A stretch of 64,000 bases of DNA from Gonocerus acuteangulatus (Eukaryota > Arthropoda > Insecta > Hemiptera > Coreidae): assembly GCA_946811695.1 (NCBI GenBank), contig OX328132.1:123759406-123823405 (forward strand), written 5' to 3'. The position numbers and the translations under genes are program-made. The notes beneath the pieces are model-generated. The model saw nothing but the letters and a program-made list of their open reading frames with translations. It did no database searches and was not told the origin of the DNA. Of the stretch, positions 1 to 12,433 are shown piece by piece. Position 1 is the first letter of the stretch; the number at the start of each line of letters is the position of its first letter.

Positions 1-1636
1 AGCTGTGACTTGGTCGGATCGGATCGGGTCGGGACCAAAGGAGGCACTCAGGTCGGCCGCTGTAAGTCAGACGATATTGAATCGAATCGGATCGGGAGAA
101 ATACGGCTCCAATGTAGGTGCTTGTGAACTAAGATAAATTGTATATATTATTATTATTATTTATGCATGTTCGTGATAGGACCATGCGACATAGAATTGC
201 ACGCGCTCGATTAACTGTTGCACACTGTAGGATCACAGAGTAAAAATTAATCTTACTATATCCTTGGGCTTATATTTGTCTATTAGTCTGAAAACTCAAA
301 GTATAAAGAAGCCTAAAAACATTACTTACTATTGGAACTAAATAAGTAGCAAAGCGGCGATAATTAAACTGATTTTGTTTTTGGTTCGGACTAAGAGCAA
401 AAAAATAAGCGGAAAATCAATTATAAAATTAACAAGCAATAAAGTTCTAAAGGAGAGGATTACCAAATTCTAAGCAAGTTACAAATAAAAACAATTTACT
501 TCGGACATATCAGTGTAAAGACGTGCTTCTAGTAAGGGTTATACTACTTGATAATACTACTGACAAGTGCCTCGTCAACTTGTTTTGAAGGTTTCACTTC
601 AGAATGCATAAAATCTTCTTGTTTAGTTTCTTCCCTTAAACTACAAAGGCCGACATATACCAACGCAGAGTGGAACGACTAACGGGAAAACCGCAACATT
701 GACAAAAAACAATCTGTTTTTTCATTAATTTTTGTATTAACTCGTTCTTAAAACCTTACACTATACACTCAAATTAGACTAACATTTACTCACTATAGAC
801 TTTGAGAAACTATCAATTAACTAATATTTTTTGAGGATGAAATACAAACGGCGATGATACAACAGCCGAAAAACGTTTCTTGAAATTTTGTAAAATGGTG
901 TTAGCCATGTTCCTTTCTACTCTATTCACTTTTAGAACCTGTTTGAACATTAAAATATAGGGTTGTTTCGATAAAATTTCACTTGTAATTTTTCTGTCTA
1001 AGATCGACTTGTTCCATAGTTTTCTTTAGGATTTCTACTTGAATTATTCACAAGATTAGCTGCGACCACCTGCAACCTTGGTCACAATAACAAATACAGA
1101 AAGCAGTATTTGGCTGTTTGTAAAACAAAATAAAGCTAAAAACAAATATAAATAGATAAATAACTATAAATAGAGCGATTTGTCAGGCATTGCGGTTGGT
1201 CTTATATGCCTGTTACAGTACACAAAGTGCTAATTCATGGACGAAACCTAATTGAAAACTGTTTGGTACTCGTAGAAAAAATGTCAGAGAATGCTCATGA
1301 ATCACTCAATATAACGTGTCGGAAAACAAGAGAATTCAGGTCTCGTAAAATGAATAGGTGATCAAACCATGAAGACGTTTAGCATAACTTATTAATTTCA
1401 TCAAACCCACATATTTCTGAAATTAGACCCCGCTAAGGACACAAATCAGGCAAAGAAAGTTTATTTCCTGAAACCATATCAGGGTAAACGGTGATTTTAG
1501 TGAATATTTTCATGAAGACAGTGATCATGACAATTTTAACGTCCATTTATTATTGGCAATGAATGTAAAAACGTTAAAACAAAAAAAAAAAAAATTGTAT
1601 AAATGTATATTTTTTCAAAATAAAACATATTTTTCT
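1..1636. other. No gene recognised; one weak exon candidate
   Basis: AT-rich sequence with a GC-richer first 120 bases containing GATCGGATCGGG-type repeats and an oligo-A run near 1580. A weak minus-strand exon candidate at 558-640 is discussed in the findings. Nothing else stands out. Confidence 0.4.
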
Positions 1637-1760
1637 CTCCATAGAGAGGAACCCCGCTTATGAGGTTGACCTCATGACGCGATCCGGAAGTGCCGACTAA
1701 AAAAGTTCACGGCTCAGAACCAATAGCTCACGAAAATAATGGTAGGTGAAATTTTTATGT
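1637..1760 (-). repeat. Helentron-like family, 3' terminal fragment
   Basis: Shares the terminal hairpin arm (AGAGGAACCCCGC), the CCTCATGACGCRATCCGGAAGTGCC block and the CGGCTCAGAAC block with the copies at 19181, 31144, 38254 and 46800. The outer hairpin arm is truncated at 1637. Little else is recognisable around it. Confidence 0.6.
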
Positions 1761-2234
1761 AAAAAGAAAAAAGATTAATTGTAAATTATTTTTAAAATTC
1801 CATGTTTTCCCCTTATTCCCAAGCTTGACATTTAATGCAGTAAACTTAACGTACTGTTTATATTAGTGTCCTAACACTTAGAAAGCCATGTCCAAAAAAT
1901 CGGCATTTCGTTCCAGTGTTCGATGGGCAGGTAGTATCTCAATTAGCTAACGTCCATTATTGCCGACTCGTCCTTATCTCAAACTATCTGTTGCTTTCTT
2001 ATCTAAAGCGTATTGTTAAGCTTAACAGATATCGAGAGGATTAACTTTTAGAGGTATTCTTGTAGAATTTTCGGATTCTTTGTTTTTGTACAGTTTAACT
2101 ACTGTTATACGGTTGAATAACGGCCGTTGCCAAAGCTATCTCAGCGCTTCTATTCATACTTGTCTTTGCATTTAGTGTGAAACAGTTGAGGATCAATTAA
2201 TTAATTTTTCAAGTGTTGGAGCAAACAATTAACT

Positions 2235-2350
2235 TTTTAATCGCGATTGATTTAATCCCGAGATATAATTAAATTAAATCACGATTAACTCCGGTAATTG
2301 CCGTTTGAAAACTATTTAATCGCGATAAAATCAATTGCGATTAAGATGTT
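2235..2350. repeat. Cluster of palindromic AATCGCGATT motifs
   Basis: Short palindromes of the type TTAATCGCGATT and AATTGCGATTAA recur in both orientations, interleaved with AATTAAATTAAATC. The cluster can fold on itself. I do not recognise a family. Confidence 0.4.
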
Positions 2351-2685
2351 TACTTAAATTGCAACTAACCATTTAATTGTTAACTTAAATTAGATTATGT
2401 ATTATTTGTTTTATTATAACAACTAACAACTAATTGATATAATGAAATAACATTCACTCAATGATTTTTTTTTTGTGTGTAAAAACATTTCGCAGAAGTT
2501 TAACGATAATGGCAACCAAAAGTTCACTTCCAGTCAACTATTGGTGCTTTTCCGGTCCTATTCTAGTTTAAGTCGACCACTTCGGCCTATTACGCACTGT
2601 CGACTAGTCGCCGGCGACTAAAACATAGGGAACTCGGACCGGGAGACCAAGCCGAGCGACAGTATTCCATGTACATTCGTGCAGT

Positions 2686-2754
2686 ATGGACCCCGAAGAA
2701 TTGGCAATTGTAGCGCTACTAATTATGGAGAGGAAGAAAAGGAAAAGAAAATAA
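2686..2754 (+). pseudogene. Harbinger transposase N-terminal remnant
   Basis: ATG at 2686 opens MDPEELAIVALLIMERKKRK before a TAA at 2752. An acidic and Leu/Ile-rich start followed by a Lys/Arg run is typical of the first residues of Harbinger transposases. The catalytic domain is gone, consistent with the internal deletion. Confidence 0.6.
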
Positions 2755-2793
2755 AAAAAATATTGGATACATCCTTTGTTACAAGAAAGGAGA

Positions 2794-2973
2794 TTAAAAG
2801 GGATGTTTCAAATATTCTTCTGGTAATCCTTCCCCTCCAAATAACTCAACTATTTCTTCCCACTCCTTTTTCTTCAATTCCCGATTAGAATATTCGACAC
2901 TCAGTAAATCCCAAATAGCTTTTCGGGATTTTATTTCCAATATAAATGTATCGGTAGCGAAAGCCTGAGCCAT
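2794..2973 (-). pseudogene. MADF-domain protein, truncated first part
   Basis: ATG at 2973 starts a 59-residue frame. FILEIKSRKAIWDLLSVEY followed by a conserved Asn-Arg and KKKEWEEIVELFG is the MADF (Myb/SANT-like) signature: the Trp-Asp pair, the Tyr-x-Asn-Arg and the second Trp are in place. The domain stops after its second helix. Alternative upstream in-frame Met codons reach 3087 but give a low-complexity leader. In Harbinger elements such proteins act as the DNA-binding partner of the transposase. Confidence 0.7.
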
Positions 2974-3158
2974 TTTTGTGAGAGAGGACCGGTCGTTATG
3001 ACAGTTGCTTGCAGAGTGAAGGCTTCGGCTTCCCTTTGAAGCAGTGCCGGCAGTCGCTTGTGAGTCGCCCGGGCGACTGGCGACCAAGTGCGTAAGCGCC
3101 CATTGAAACTGATGTATCTCAGAGTTGCCGGCGACTAGTCGACAGTGCGTAATAGGCC

Positions 3159-3312
3159 TTCAGGTCATATCTGGCCATTTACAGTCCACTTCAAATCATT
3201 TCTGGTCTACTAAGGCCCACTTCCGATCATCTCTGGGCAACATCCGGGGGCATTCTGGCCCACTTCCGCTTCGCTCAAATTAACTGCCGGTCACACCCGA
3301 GACACTCAGGCT
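3159..3312. repeat. Degenerate minisatellite around the Harbinger insertion
   Basis: Several diverged copies of a roughly 40-bp unit built on CCACTTCCGATCATCTCTGG run from the right edge of the Harbinger element. Similar sequence (2519-2583) lies on its left side, so the element probably inserted within this array. Copies are too degenerate for an exact count. Confidence 0.45.
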
Positions 3313-3589
3313 CACTTCAGGTACATATAATGCTAATATTTTTCAGAATACATCTTTCGCGTTAGTTCTGAATAATATATAGTGAAAAAACAAAAATTAC
3401 GTTCGCAGAAGGCACAATATAGTATGGTCTTCAGAGGACATAACATGTATAAACCATTCTTAATTTATCAATTCGGTAATTATCAGAACAAATCCTTCAA
3501 AACGATCCTTCCCTATGTTTCTGAGAAATTTTAGTACACTTTAAAAAATTATAAAATTAAAAATAATGTCTAAACAAGTGTAGAACAAC

Positions 3590-3861
3590 AAAACTCAGTC
3601 CTGTAACAGGCTACGAGGACTGAGAGGGGTAGTGTAGAGGTATCTGATTCTTGACAATACGGCACTCTAGGGAGATAGTGTGGCCAGTACTATGCTCCAG
3701 CTCCTAGATTTTCCCCTTTGCAGGTGCACATTATTAAATTAAATAAAGGCTGGATGGGCCTAGGGACAGTCTGGGACCCGAAATCCAACCGCTCGAGTTT
3801 TGAATCCAGGTCCTCCAGCATATTAGTCAAGTGCTCTACCACCGAGCTAACCTCGCCCCCT
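3590..3861 (-). repeat. SINE family B, tRNA-derived head
   Basis: On the minus strand the element starts GGGGGCGAGGTTAGCTCGG, where TTAGCTCGGTGGTAGAGC is a pol III A box in a tRNA D-arm context (closest by eye to tRNA-Ala-like molecules). A B-box-like GGATTCAAAAC follows 30 bases later. The body (CACACTATCTCC, AGAATCAGATACCTCTACAC) recurs at 26070-26222. Confidence 0.65.
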
Positions 3862-6377
3862 AATATAAGGGCAAACAAGTGTATAGGAAAAACAAGTAGG
3901 GGAACTTATGGAAATTTTTAAACAATATAAATATGTGAATATAAATGCATGTAATTTGAACTTTGTAAATAGTGTAAATATTTGTAACTCAGCTACTGCT
4001 GGTCCACAGCTCGGACCAAAAAGGAGGATGGTAAAATAAATGTACAATGCTCAGAAACGTTTACCGCACCTAGGGCAATTATTGCGGGTTTACCGTACCT
4101 ACGGATCGGTATTTCAACTCGCCTCATAGACCAGGGCACATCTGTAAATCGTAGCTGTACTTGGATGTTGACAAGGGGCAAGCTAATTTTTGCCGGACTA
4201 TTTTCGGAATAACTCATATAACAATAATTGAAGTAAGCATAAATTGGAAAATTCCCGGAACATATATTGTTTTTTAAAAATAAAAAACTTGCTGTGTGAG
4301 AGGATATCGTTGAGCGTTTAGAATGCAAAGGTAGATTTAGTCAGGGTTCGGTAGTGGTATATTAAAACGTTCCCTGTCTCATGAGCCACATGTGGTTCAT
4401 GGGGTATATACAATTTCTATTGAGATATATTCACTGAACGTGCTGGGACATGCCCAGTTTTAAGCTCGGAGTTGAAGACAGTCAAAAAGTTTAGAAAAAC
4501 AGCAGGGCATATGGGGGTTAGTTAATATGGTTTTCCAACACCACAGAGAATCCTTTTTTAATAAAAATTGATTTGGACTTGCCGGGTTGTTTTCTTGTTT
4601 CATAGAGGGGACAGGGAATGTGTTAATAAAACTACGTTTTTATAAGAAAATGTTTTTTATTTTTTGTGTCGACATTTTGGCTTGAAATTCAAGTAAAACA
4701 CGTTGAGAAGAAGGAGAACTATACCTCAAGGATTTGTCATAATTTCATGCAAAATAGGAATTAGGAAACTTCATTGCGAATCTTTTAATGCCTTGAGAGA
4801 ATCTCTAGCATGAATACTTTTGGAGTTATGAGCAAAAGAAGTACAAAAAAAAAAAAAAACAAAAAAAAAAACAAGTTTTTCTTAATTAAAAAAAAATTAT
4901 GTTCCAGGAATTTGTCTATATACGCATACATCAATTAATGTTATATAAGTTGTTCCGAAGATATTCCCACAAAAATTACTTTGTCCTCTCTCAAAGTCCA
5001 ACTCAAAACAGATGCACCTTGGTGTATCACTCTAAGGTTAGATATTGAATCACTTTAAGGGCCCATTTTTGAAAACGAACTTATATATGGCGTATACGAA
5101 TATGAAAATGATGGCTTTCCTTGTAATAAGTGATTTTCATCTATAATCAAAAGGTTGGCCATAGTATAAATTAATGGAACCTTCTTCTAAAACATCCTTG
5201 ATTGTGGTTGTTTGAAAAAATGTAAAATTATGTCAATAGTCTCCTAATGTGTAAAATATTTCATAAGGCCAAAATGTTTTGTGAGACCAATGATCATGTT
5301 GACGATGATTATTAGGCTTCTCAAAATCTATTCTTATCAGAAATAATAAATGAAAATTTGAATTAGATGAAAAATTGGAGTAAGTTTTTCTTTCTTCTTC
5401 AATTCAAAGGTTTGGCCTTTGTTTATTTGTGGTACAAATAAGAAAGCAAAAGTTTTACAAACTATAATCCTGGACAAAGGCACAATCACAATACATATGC
5501 TAAAATATGACATGCGGAAGAAAAATCATTGGTCAAAGAAGAAGTAAATTCCTGGAAAAATCTAGCAAGACAAAAAGGAGTAAGGGTTGTTAATTAAGCT
5601 ACAGAAAAATGCATACTCATTTGCCGTCATTTTAAAGTACAAGAAATGACAAACATTGGCTAAAAAATGCAATGGACATATGTACTACCATCAGGAAAAT
5701 GAGATAATCTGTTCAAAAGAATTATAAACTATAGCTAAAAAAAATAATTTATAATAACAAGCTGTGAAAAAGAAGTTAGGCCTAATTGCCAGTATCTAAT
5801 AAAAAACATCTGTATATATATATATATATATATATATTTGTGTGTATGTGTGTGAGTTAGTTATTATTAGCTCAGAAATTATTTATAAAACCAGCCAAGC
5901 CTGTTGACTTATTATTACTATTGACTAAAAATAGAAGTATCTTCACAAAATGTGACAAAAGCCTAAAACATTTGTAAAACTCGACATGTTTTTTTGTAGA
6001 TAAAACTGTTTTCTTAAATAAACACAACAACAAAAAACCTGAAGTTAGCCTTTATCTAAAATCTATAACTATAAAACTTTTGAAAACTATAATAGATTTT
6101 AAGTTGGCTTATTAATAAGGTTTTAAGTAAATGCATCTGCCAGTTGAGTTTATTAAAAGACGTTATCACTTTCAATGGAAATTAATATATCACTATAGCA
6201 TTTAAATAATTTCTTTAACCAAGCGAAAGCAGACACACAAACAAGTATGAAGAAGGTTTTAAGCATTTAAAAATTAAATTAAGTCAAATAAATTTGGACT
6301 AGACTCACTTATCTAATATTAAAAAGTAACAAGCTACATAATCCTGCATACCACAATGAAATAATGCTTCAAATTAC
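3862..6377. other. Region without a recognised gene
   Basis: AT-rich DNA. Around 4343-4375 and 4590-4690 are fragments of the foldback family described at 38345 (GGGTTCGGTAGTGG; ACATTTTGGCTTGAAATTC). Oligo-A runs sit at 4846-4873 and a short (TA)n(TG)n at 5813-5851. No further NCOR exon, and in particular no SANT2 coding sequence, was seen here. Confidence 0.5.
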
Positions 6378-6475
6378 CTAATGGATCAATTGATTCTTCA
6401 TCAGTAGATTCCTCCTCATCTTTCTTCTTTTTGTCTTCCTTCTGTTCATCTTTCTTCTTCTCGGGCTTCACTTCG
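6378..6475 (-). CDS. NCOR1: NCOR exon 13 (acidic Lys/Glu-rich), last visible exon
   Basis: Acceptor CTAATTTTTAG and donor GTAATT. The encoded [18 protein letters not shown] followed by [14 protein letters not shown] resembles the charged Lys/Glu-rich stretch between SANT1 and SANT2 in NCOR1. Its entry phase (one base, C) fits exon 12 exactly and makes a Ser codon. Low-complexity composition makes it less diagnostic alone, but phase, strand, splice sites and order agree. Confidence 0.72.
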
Positions 6476-6768
6476 CTAAAAATTAGAAGATAAAATCTAC
6501 AAACCTTGACTTCTCAGAAAAATGGACATATAAAAAAAAATGTTAAAATAACATTCATGGTTTTGCTGAGTTTTCAATAATAAATTGTAGAATATTATTT
6601 TACCAGTAGCTGACTCATCATGCACAGCAAGATTTGACCGCAGAGTCTTAAGGACAAATGCAAATACTCAATTAAAGTAGAGTTGGTTTTCCTCTGTTTT
6701 AATTGAGCATTTGTAGGTCCCAATTCATTATCCATGTTGGAGGCAGAAGGTGAAATCCTTTTCAAGTT

Positions 6769-6825
<57 letters not shown>

Positions 6826-6891
6826 TATATACATATATATATACATATATATACATATATATATACTTATATATATATACATATATATATG

Positions 6892-6943
<52 letters not shown>

Positions 6944-9900
6944 ATTTATTCGAATTGTTTCCCATCTCTCTTGAAGTTATCAGATTGTAAATAATTACTA
7001 GAATCAATGTTATTTCTATATTCCAGAAGTTGCATCAAAACAGATGTATAATATGTTGAGTAATTAAATAATAGTATTTTGTTTCTTTATTAAGAAAACT
7101 TAAAAATTGATGTGATTTTCTGTTCATAAGTATAATCATTTGTTTTAATATTACTAATATATTAATAAACATTCCCTACTAACAAGAAATACAACATACC
7201 ATTAGTTAGGAAAACATTATTTTAAAAATTGCTTCAAATGACTGGAATAAGTAATTTTACACATTTGAAGTATTATATTGGGATACTTAGGTTGTCATAA
7301 AACATTCAATTTTTTTTTCCTGTCTGTATTTTTTATACAAAAATAAGTGGAGGGATTTCAAGCCTTCATCGAGGCTATGAGGGGAGTAAGAACTGATCCT
7401 TATGGAAATCCCTACATTTATAGATGAAAAAATATTCAGAAACAGCAATTTCCATAAGCATCAGTTCTTCCTCACCTCATAATCATGAAGACTTGAAACT
7501 CTAACTGAAACTTTGTCAAATATAATTTTTGTATAAAAAATGTAGTTTTATAAACTCTTTTCAAGTGGAGCAATGGGTGTGAGACAATATGCGGAGTGCA
7601 AACAAGCCCTGGTAGCCGACTTACCTCTAAGGCCAACCAAATCCTGTCCTCCCGCTGTCTCCGACTCATGTTTATCTTTCAATTTGGCATATGAAACTTC
7701 CTTTTTTACCAATGTTTTCTACCTTCATTGATCCAAACTCGACACTAAGAATGGAACATGTTTTAAGAATTGAAAACTATAAAAGACATTTAGAGCTGCA
7801 CTAGAACCCCTGAGTATGAACAGAAAAATAAGTCATCTGTCTTTTTTTAAATAAAAAAAAACTGGACCTTGAGGAAGGGATCCATATATTTTGTGACCAG
7901 AAGGCACTGCCATCAATATGTCATTTTTAAAGTCTTGAAAAGCATCTAGAACGAAGGGACTACAAGTGTGGCCATGAATGGCTGTCAATCACATTTTACA
8001 TAGCTTAGTTTTCCAAGAATGCTGACTAATAATATCTAATGAAATAGAGGTAGAAGATTGTTTTTCATGCACGGGTCTAATGCTTGATAAATTCCTACTT
8101 TATTAGTTAAAAATTGAAAGACACATTTTTGTGTGTGTGTGTGTTATTTATTTTGTGCAGAAATGTTACATTGTTTGATTCCTGAAATGCATAGGGTGAA
8201 GTGATTAAACAAAGGTTAACACTCCATTGTTAAAACTACGCTGAATGGAGTGGTAGCCGGCCAAACTGAAGCTAAATTTATCGTGTAGCAGTAGCTGTCT
8301 TTTATGTTCAAACATGTCAACCCTTTCCCCTACATTGCGTATTTACACTGTTTTTGTTTTTAAACTCACTTGTCAGTCACTGCTAGGCACATAGTCATTC
8401 TTTAAGTAAGTTGAGCAGTGTGTCATAATCATCTGAAGATAAAAGGATAGTTGAGGAAAAAGGTGTTGACAGAGATTTTTTAGTAAGTTTGATAGCTGAA
8501 AACCTGGTTTATTAAGGAAATGCAAAATAGCAAAAATTATTTTTGAGAAAAAACAGCTTATGAATACTTGTGCAAAATTGATTCTTACATCGCATGGATT
8601 AAAGGCAAAACTCCCCAAATGATGAAAATGCTCCAAAATATAAAAACAAAAATTAAGAAGAAAACTGATGTAAAAGTGACAGGCAACAAAATAATTAAAT
8701 TAAAAGTCTAGGAAGTTAAATTGCTTTTAGTTCTTAGAGAAGCAGAAACCCCGGTTTCTTAAAGTGTCAGGCAGTTGTTCAGTAGGAGTAACCCAAACTA
8801 GATTTCGTAATTACCAGGAAAGAGCGATAACTGTAGTATGTCTGCCATACTAAAGAGACGATTTCAAAATCCTTTCAAGCCAACAAACTGTAATATTAAA
8901 ACATAGAAGGGCCAACACCGCTGCTTACAGCGCCTCAGTTCAGGCAAAGAACAGTTACAGATGGAAATGTTTGGAACAAAATTTTTGACTTCGTAACTTT
9001 GTTTGGTCTAGTTAGGAGGTGAACATACCAAAAATCCCCGAACCTTGCCTTTGAGCCGGGGGGAGGAGATGTTAGAAGGTCCTATTCGGGTTTTCGCTTA
9101 TATCACAGAAATTATGTGTCCTAGCGATATGACCATTGTATAACAAAGGAAATCAAATTAAATTTGGTACTAGTTCTATTTTATCTTTTTTTTTTTTTTT
9201 TTTTTAGAAATCTTTAGTTTCCGATATATCCGCTCTTCAAAGTCTGTAATTTTGGGGGAAAACACTTTTGCCGCACACTGTTTCCCCTTTTTGACCAAAT
9301 AACACTTCAACGATGCACCCAAAAAATAAATGCCTGCTATAGGGTTGTGGAGCATTACATTCCCTTCAATAATACATATTATTTTACTATTTTATGTATT
9401 TTCCTTCAAACGTTAAAACAATTTCAGTGTTCATCGTGAAATCTGAAAACTAGCGACTGATTATCAGTTCAGGCTGAAGAGTTATAGAGGGAAATGTTTG
9501 GAACAAAATTTTTTCTTCATAACTTTGTTTGGGCTAGTTAGGAGGTCAACATATCAAAAGTTCCCGCCCGTATCCTTTGAGCCGGGGGGAGGGGGGGGGG
9601 GGGGTTAGAAGGTCCCGTTTTTCAGATTTTCGCATATATCTCGTAAACCATGTGTTCCAGTGACATGACTTTTTTTATGACAAATGAAAGCTGATTAAAT
9701 TTACTACAAGTTTTATTCAATCAGGTTTTTCGAGATATCTTTAGTTTTCGAGATATTCGTCTGTCATTTTGGAGAAAAACACACTTTTTGCTCTTATTGA
9801 CCTAATAACTCTTCAATGGTGAGCCAGCAAATAAATGCTGGTTGTAGGGTTGTAGAGCATTAAATTCCCTTCAATGTTATATTACTTTACTATTTTTTGT

Positions 9901-11457
9901 ATTTTCCTTCAAACGTAAGAGGGGAAATTTAAGAAGATCCAGAGCATTATATTGACTATGGAACACTGAAATTGTTTTAACTTTTGAAGGAAAATATGTA
10001 AAATAGTAAAGTAATATATATCATTAAAGAGAATTTAATGATCTACAACCATATAACCAGCATTTATTTTTTAGGCTCATCGTTGAAGAGTTATTCGGTC
10101 AAATTTGAAGAACGAAATTGAATTTGCCATTAACTGTCATGGCCGTCAAGGACGCCTACTGTCACAGATTCTATGACTCCTTAAACCTTCTATGTTTTAA
10201 TATTACAGTTCATTGTTTCAAGCCACATCTGCCAACAGCAACACAAGACGAAATGTAAAAAAGTTATTGGCCCACAAAACTGAGGAGACAAAAGAATTAA
10301 CAACACCTCAACTGCAAAGACTTAACCTCATGCCGCAATTTTAACTTAGAAAATTAAAATTGAATTAAAAAAATAACATAAAATGTAGAAAGAAATCGAA
10401 ACACAAACTGGAGATAATTGTAATTTTATAAAGCTTATGATTTCTCTTGTAATCCTTTTTCCTTCCATAAATTAAATTATAAAAAGTCCGACTCGCAGGA
10501 ACTGTGTCATCTTAGCGCAGTTCCGTTCTTATCCCTAGTGTCATTTGGAAAGATTGAAATAGAGACAGTTATTATTTTGGTTCGACCTTTCCTGAACCCT
10601 TTACCCCCCATAAACAAAGGGCCAGCATGGAACCAACCTGCAATCCCACCCAAAAGCTTGGTTGGCCAACCCCACTACTACAAATAGTTATTTCACAGAA
10701 TCAAATATCAAAATTTTTCTAATTTTCTTGACTTCTTCCACTGTAATACTAATTCTATAAATAAATGCAATTTAAAAAAAAAAGAAAAAAAAGAAAAAGT
10801 GTGCTAAACTACTAAAACCAGTTCAAAAGAACGAAACAAACACATTTAAAGTTTTAAGCACTTATTTCTCCGATGGACAATGCCTAATCAAAAATTTCTT
10901 CAGAACCTTTTTTGTAGATAATTTAGTAAGCTTTCGAATGGTAATCTTCCGCTAACCAAGATTCTCAACCGTTTTAGAGATATTAAGGAAAATATACAAA
11001 GTTTCCAAAACTTTTCGTCTCTCTTAATAAAATATTTTATTCTAATCCTTCCTTAACTCCAAACGTACCCAAAATTTAATCATCTTAGTTTATATGAATT
11101 TCAAACATGCACATTCAACATTTTTTAACTGAATCCCATGATTTTAAGTACCCAAACCAAAAATGCATTTGAACAACTATTTCGCCACTTTTCTTGAAAA
11201 CCGTTGAGGCTATCGCCTTAAAAATGGTTTCATTCGTTTTCCTAGGTCAAGAAGCCTATAAAACGAGTACTTGCAAGCAGATGAAGTAAGCGCAATGATT
11301 TTTTCAAGCGAATTTTGCTTCAAAAACCATGTTCCTGTGGGCGACTTCTACTGGTTAACAAACTTGACCTCATCGGTGACCTCATGATTTCATCAAAATC
11401 GGACCATTTTTGAGGCGTCCAGAGAGCAAACAGATAAATATATATATATAAATATAA

Positions 11458-11514
<57 letters not shown>

Positions 11515-12352
11515 AATGATCTAAAAGGGGGTGCACTAGAAAGAGTCAGTTTCTGGCATAGCAAAGAGTAGCATTCCTATTCAAGATAAAGGCTAAGTTA
11601 TATTCCATAAGTCCAAAAAGGGCCTCCCCCCACCACTCGATCTCATTCGAGCACCAGAGACGAAGGGCACACAGTCTCTCTGCAGAACCAGCTGACGGCC
11701 GACACCAAGCTCTCACTTCATCTTCACTTGATGGCCAGACACCACTCTATGATCTAGCAGCCGACCATCAATCTCCTCAACATGCCGACATAAGCTGAGT
11801 ATACCTCAATAACTGCCAATCTTCAATTAAAGTCAAGAGCTAGCTAAAATTTCATAATGGCCAATATTTATATTTTAATATATAAGTTAATATTTTAATT
11901 ATGTGCTAATTTTTCTTTAATGCCCAAACATTGATACAATTATATGAGTCAAGCACCTTTTCTTTTTATTATTTTAGTTTATATCACAGCCATGCCAAAT
12001 CATAAATTATATATTTTTTTATTTCAATATAAGTCATTTGTTTCCAACTCTATTTTATTTACTATAAACCTTTCTCCTGGTATTTAATATGGTCTCAACA
12101 CATAAAAGGACAGATGGTAAGAAGTGGTTCTAATAATATATTTCTCATGCTTTTCTTTCAGGAAATTTATTAAATTAATTTAATTATTCAAATAGTTTTA
12201 TTCATAAATCCGTATGTGGTGAGTTTGGTAATTTTAAATGAACCCTGAGATATAATGAAAATATAATAAAAACATTTCAAATCAACTTTTTCTGTAACAA
12301 CTTTTAAATATAATTTAACTTTCTTTATCTTGCCCAAACCAAAACACCACAA

Positions 12353-12433
<81 letters not shown>

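Larger units (their letters stand above)
2584..3158. mobile_element. PIF/Harbinger-type deletion derivative
   Basis: A 575-bp element with perfect 32-bp terminal inverted repeats (2584-2615 and 3127-3158, starting GGCCTATTACGCACTGTCGA), flanked by the 3-bp duplication TTC (2581-2583 and 3159-3161). Inside are the 5' ends of two convergent genes: a transposase-like N-terminus on + and a MADF-domain protein on -. Autonomous PIF/Harbinger elements carry a transposase plus a Myb/SANT/MADF-like protein and make 3-bp target duplications. The middle of the element, where both genes would continue, is missing. Confidence 0.82.

Noticed and set aside
6595..6994. Long Tyr-Ile repeat ORFs on both strands, also at 18883-19222 and 44616-44877
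   Set aside because: They are translations of (TA)n, (TG)n and (GA)n microsatellites and not genes.
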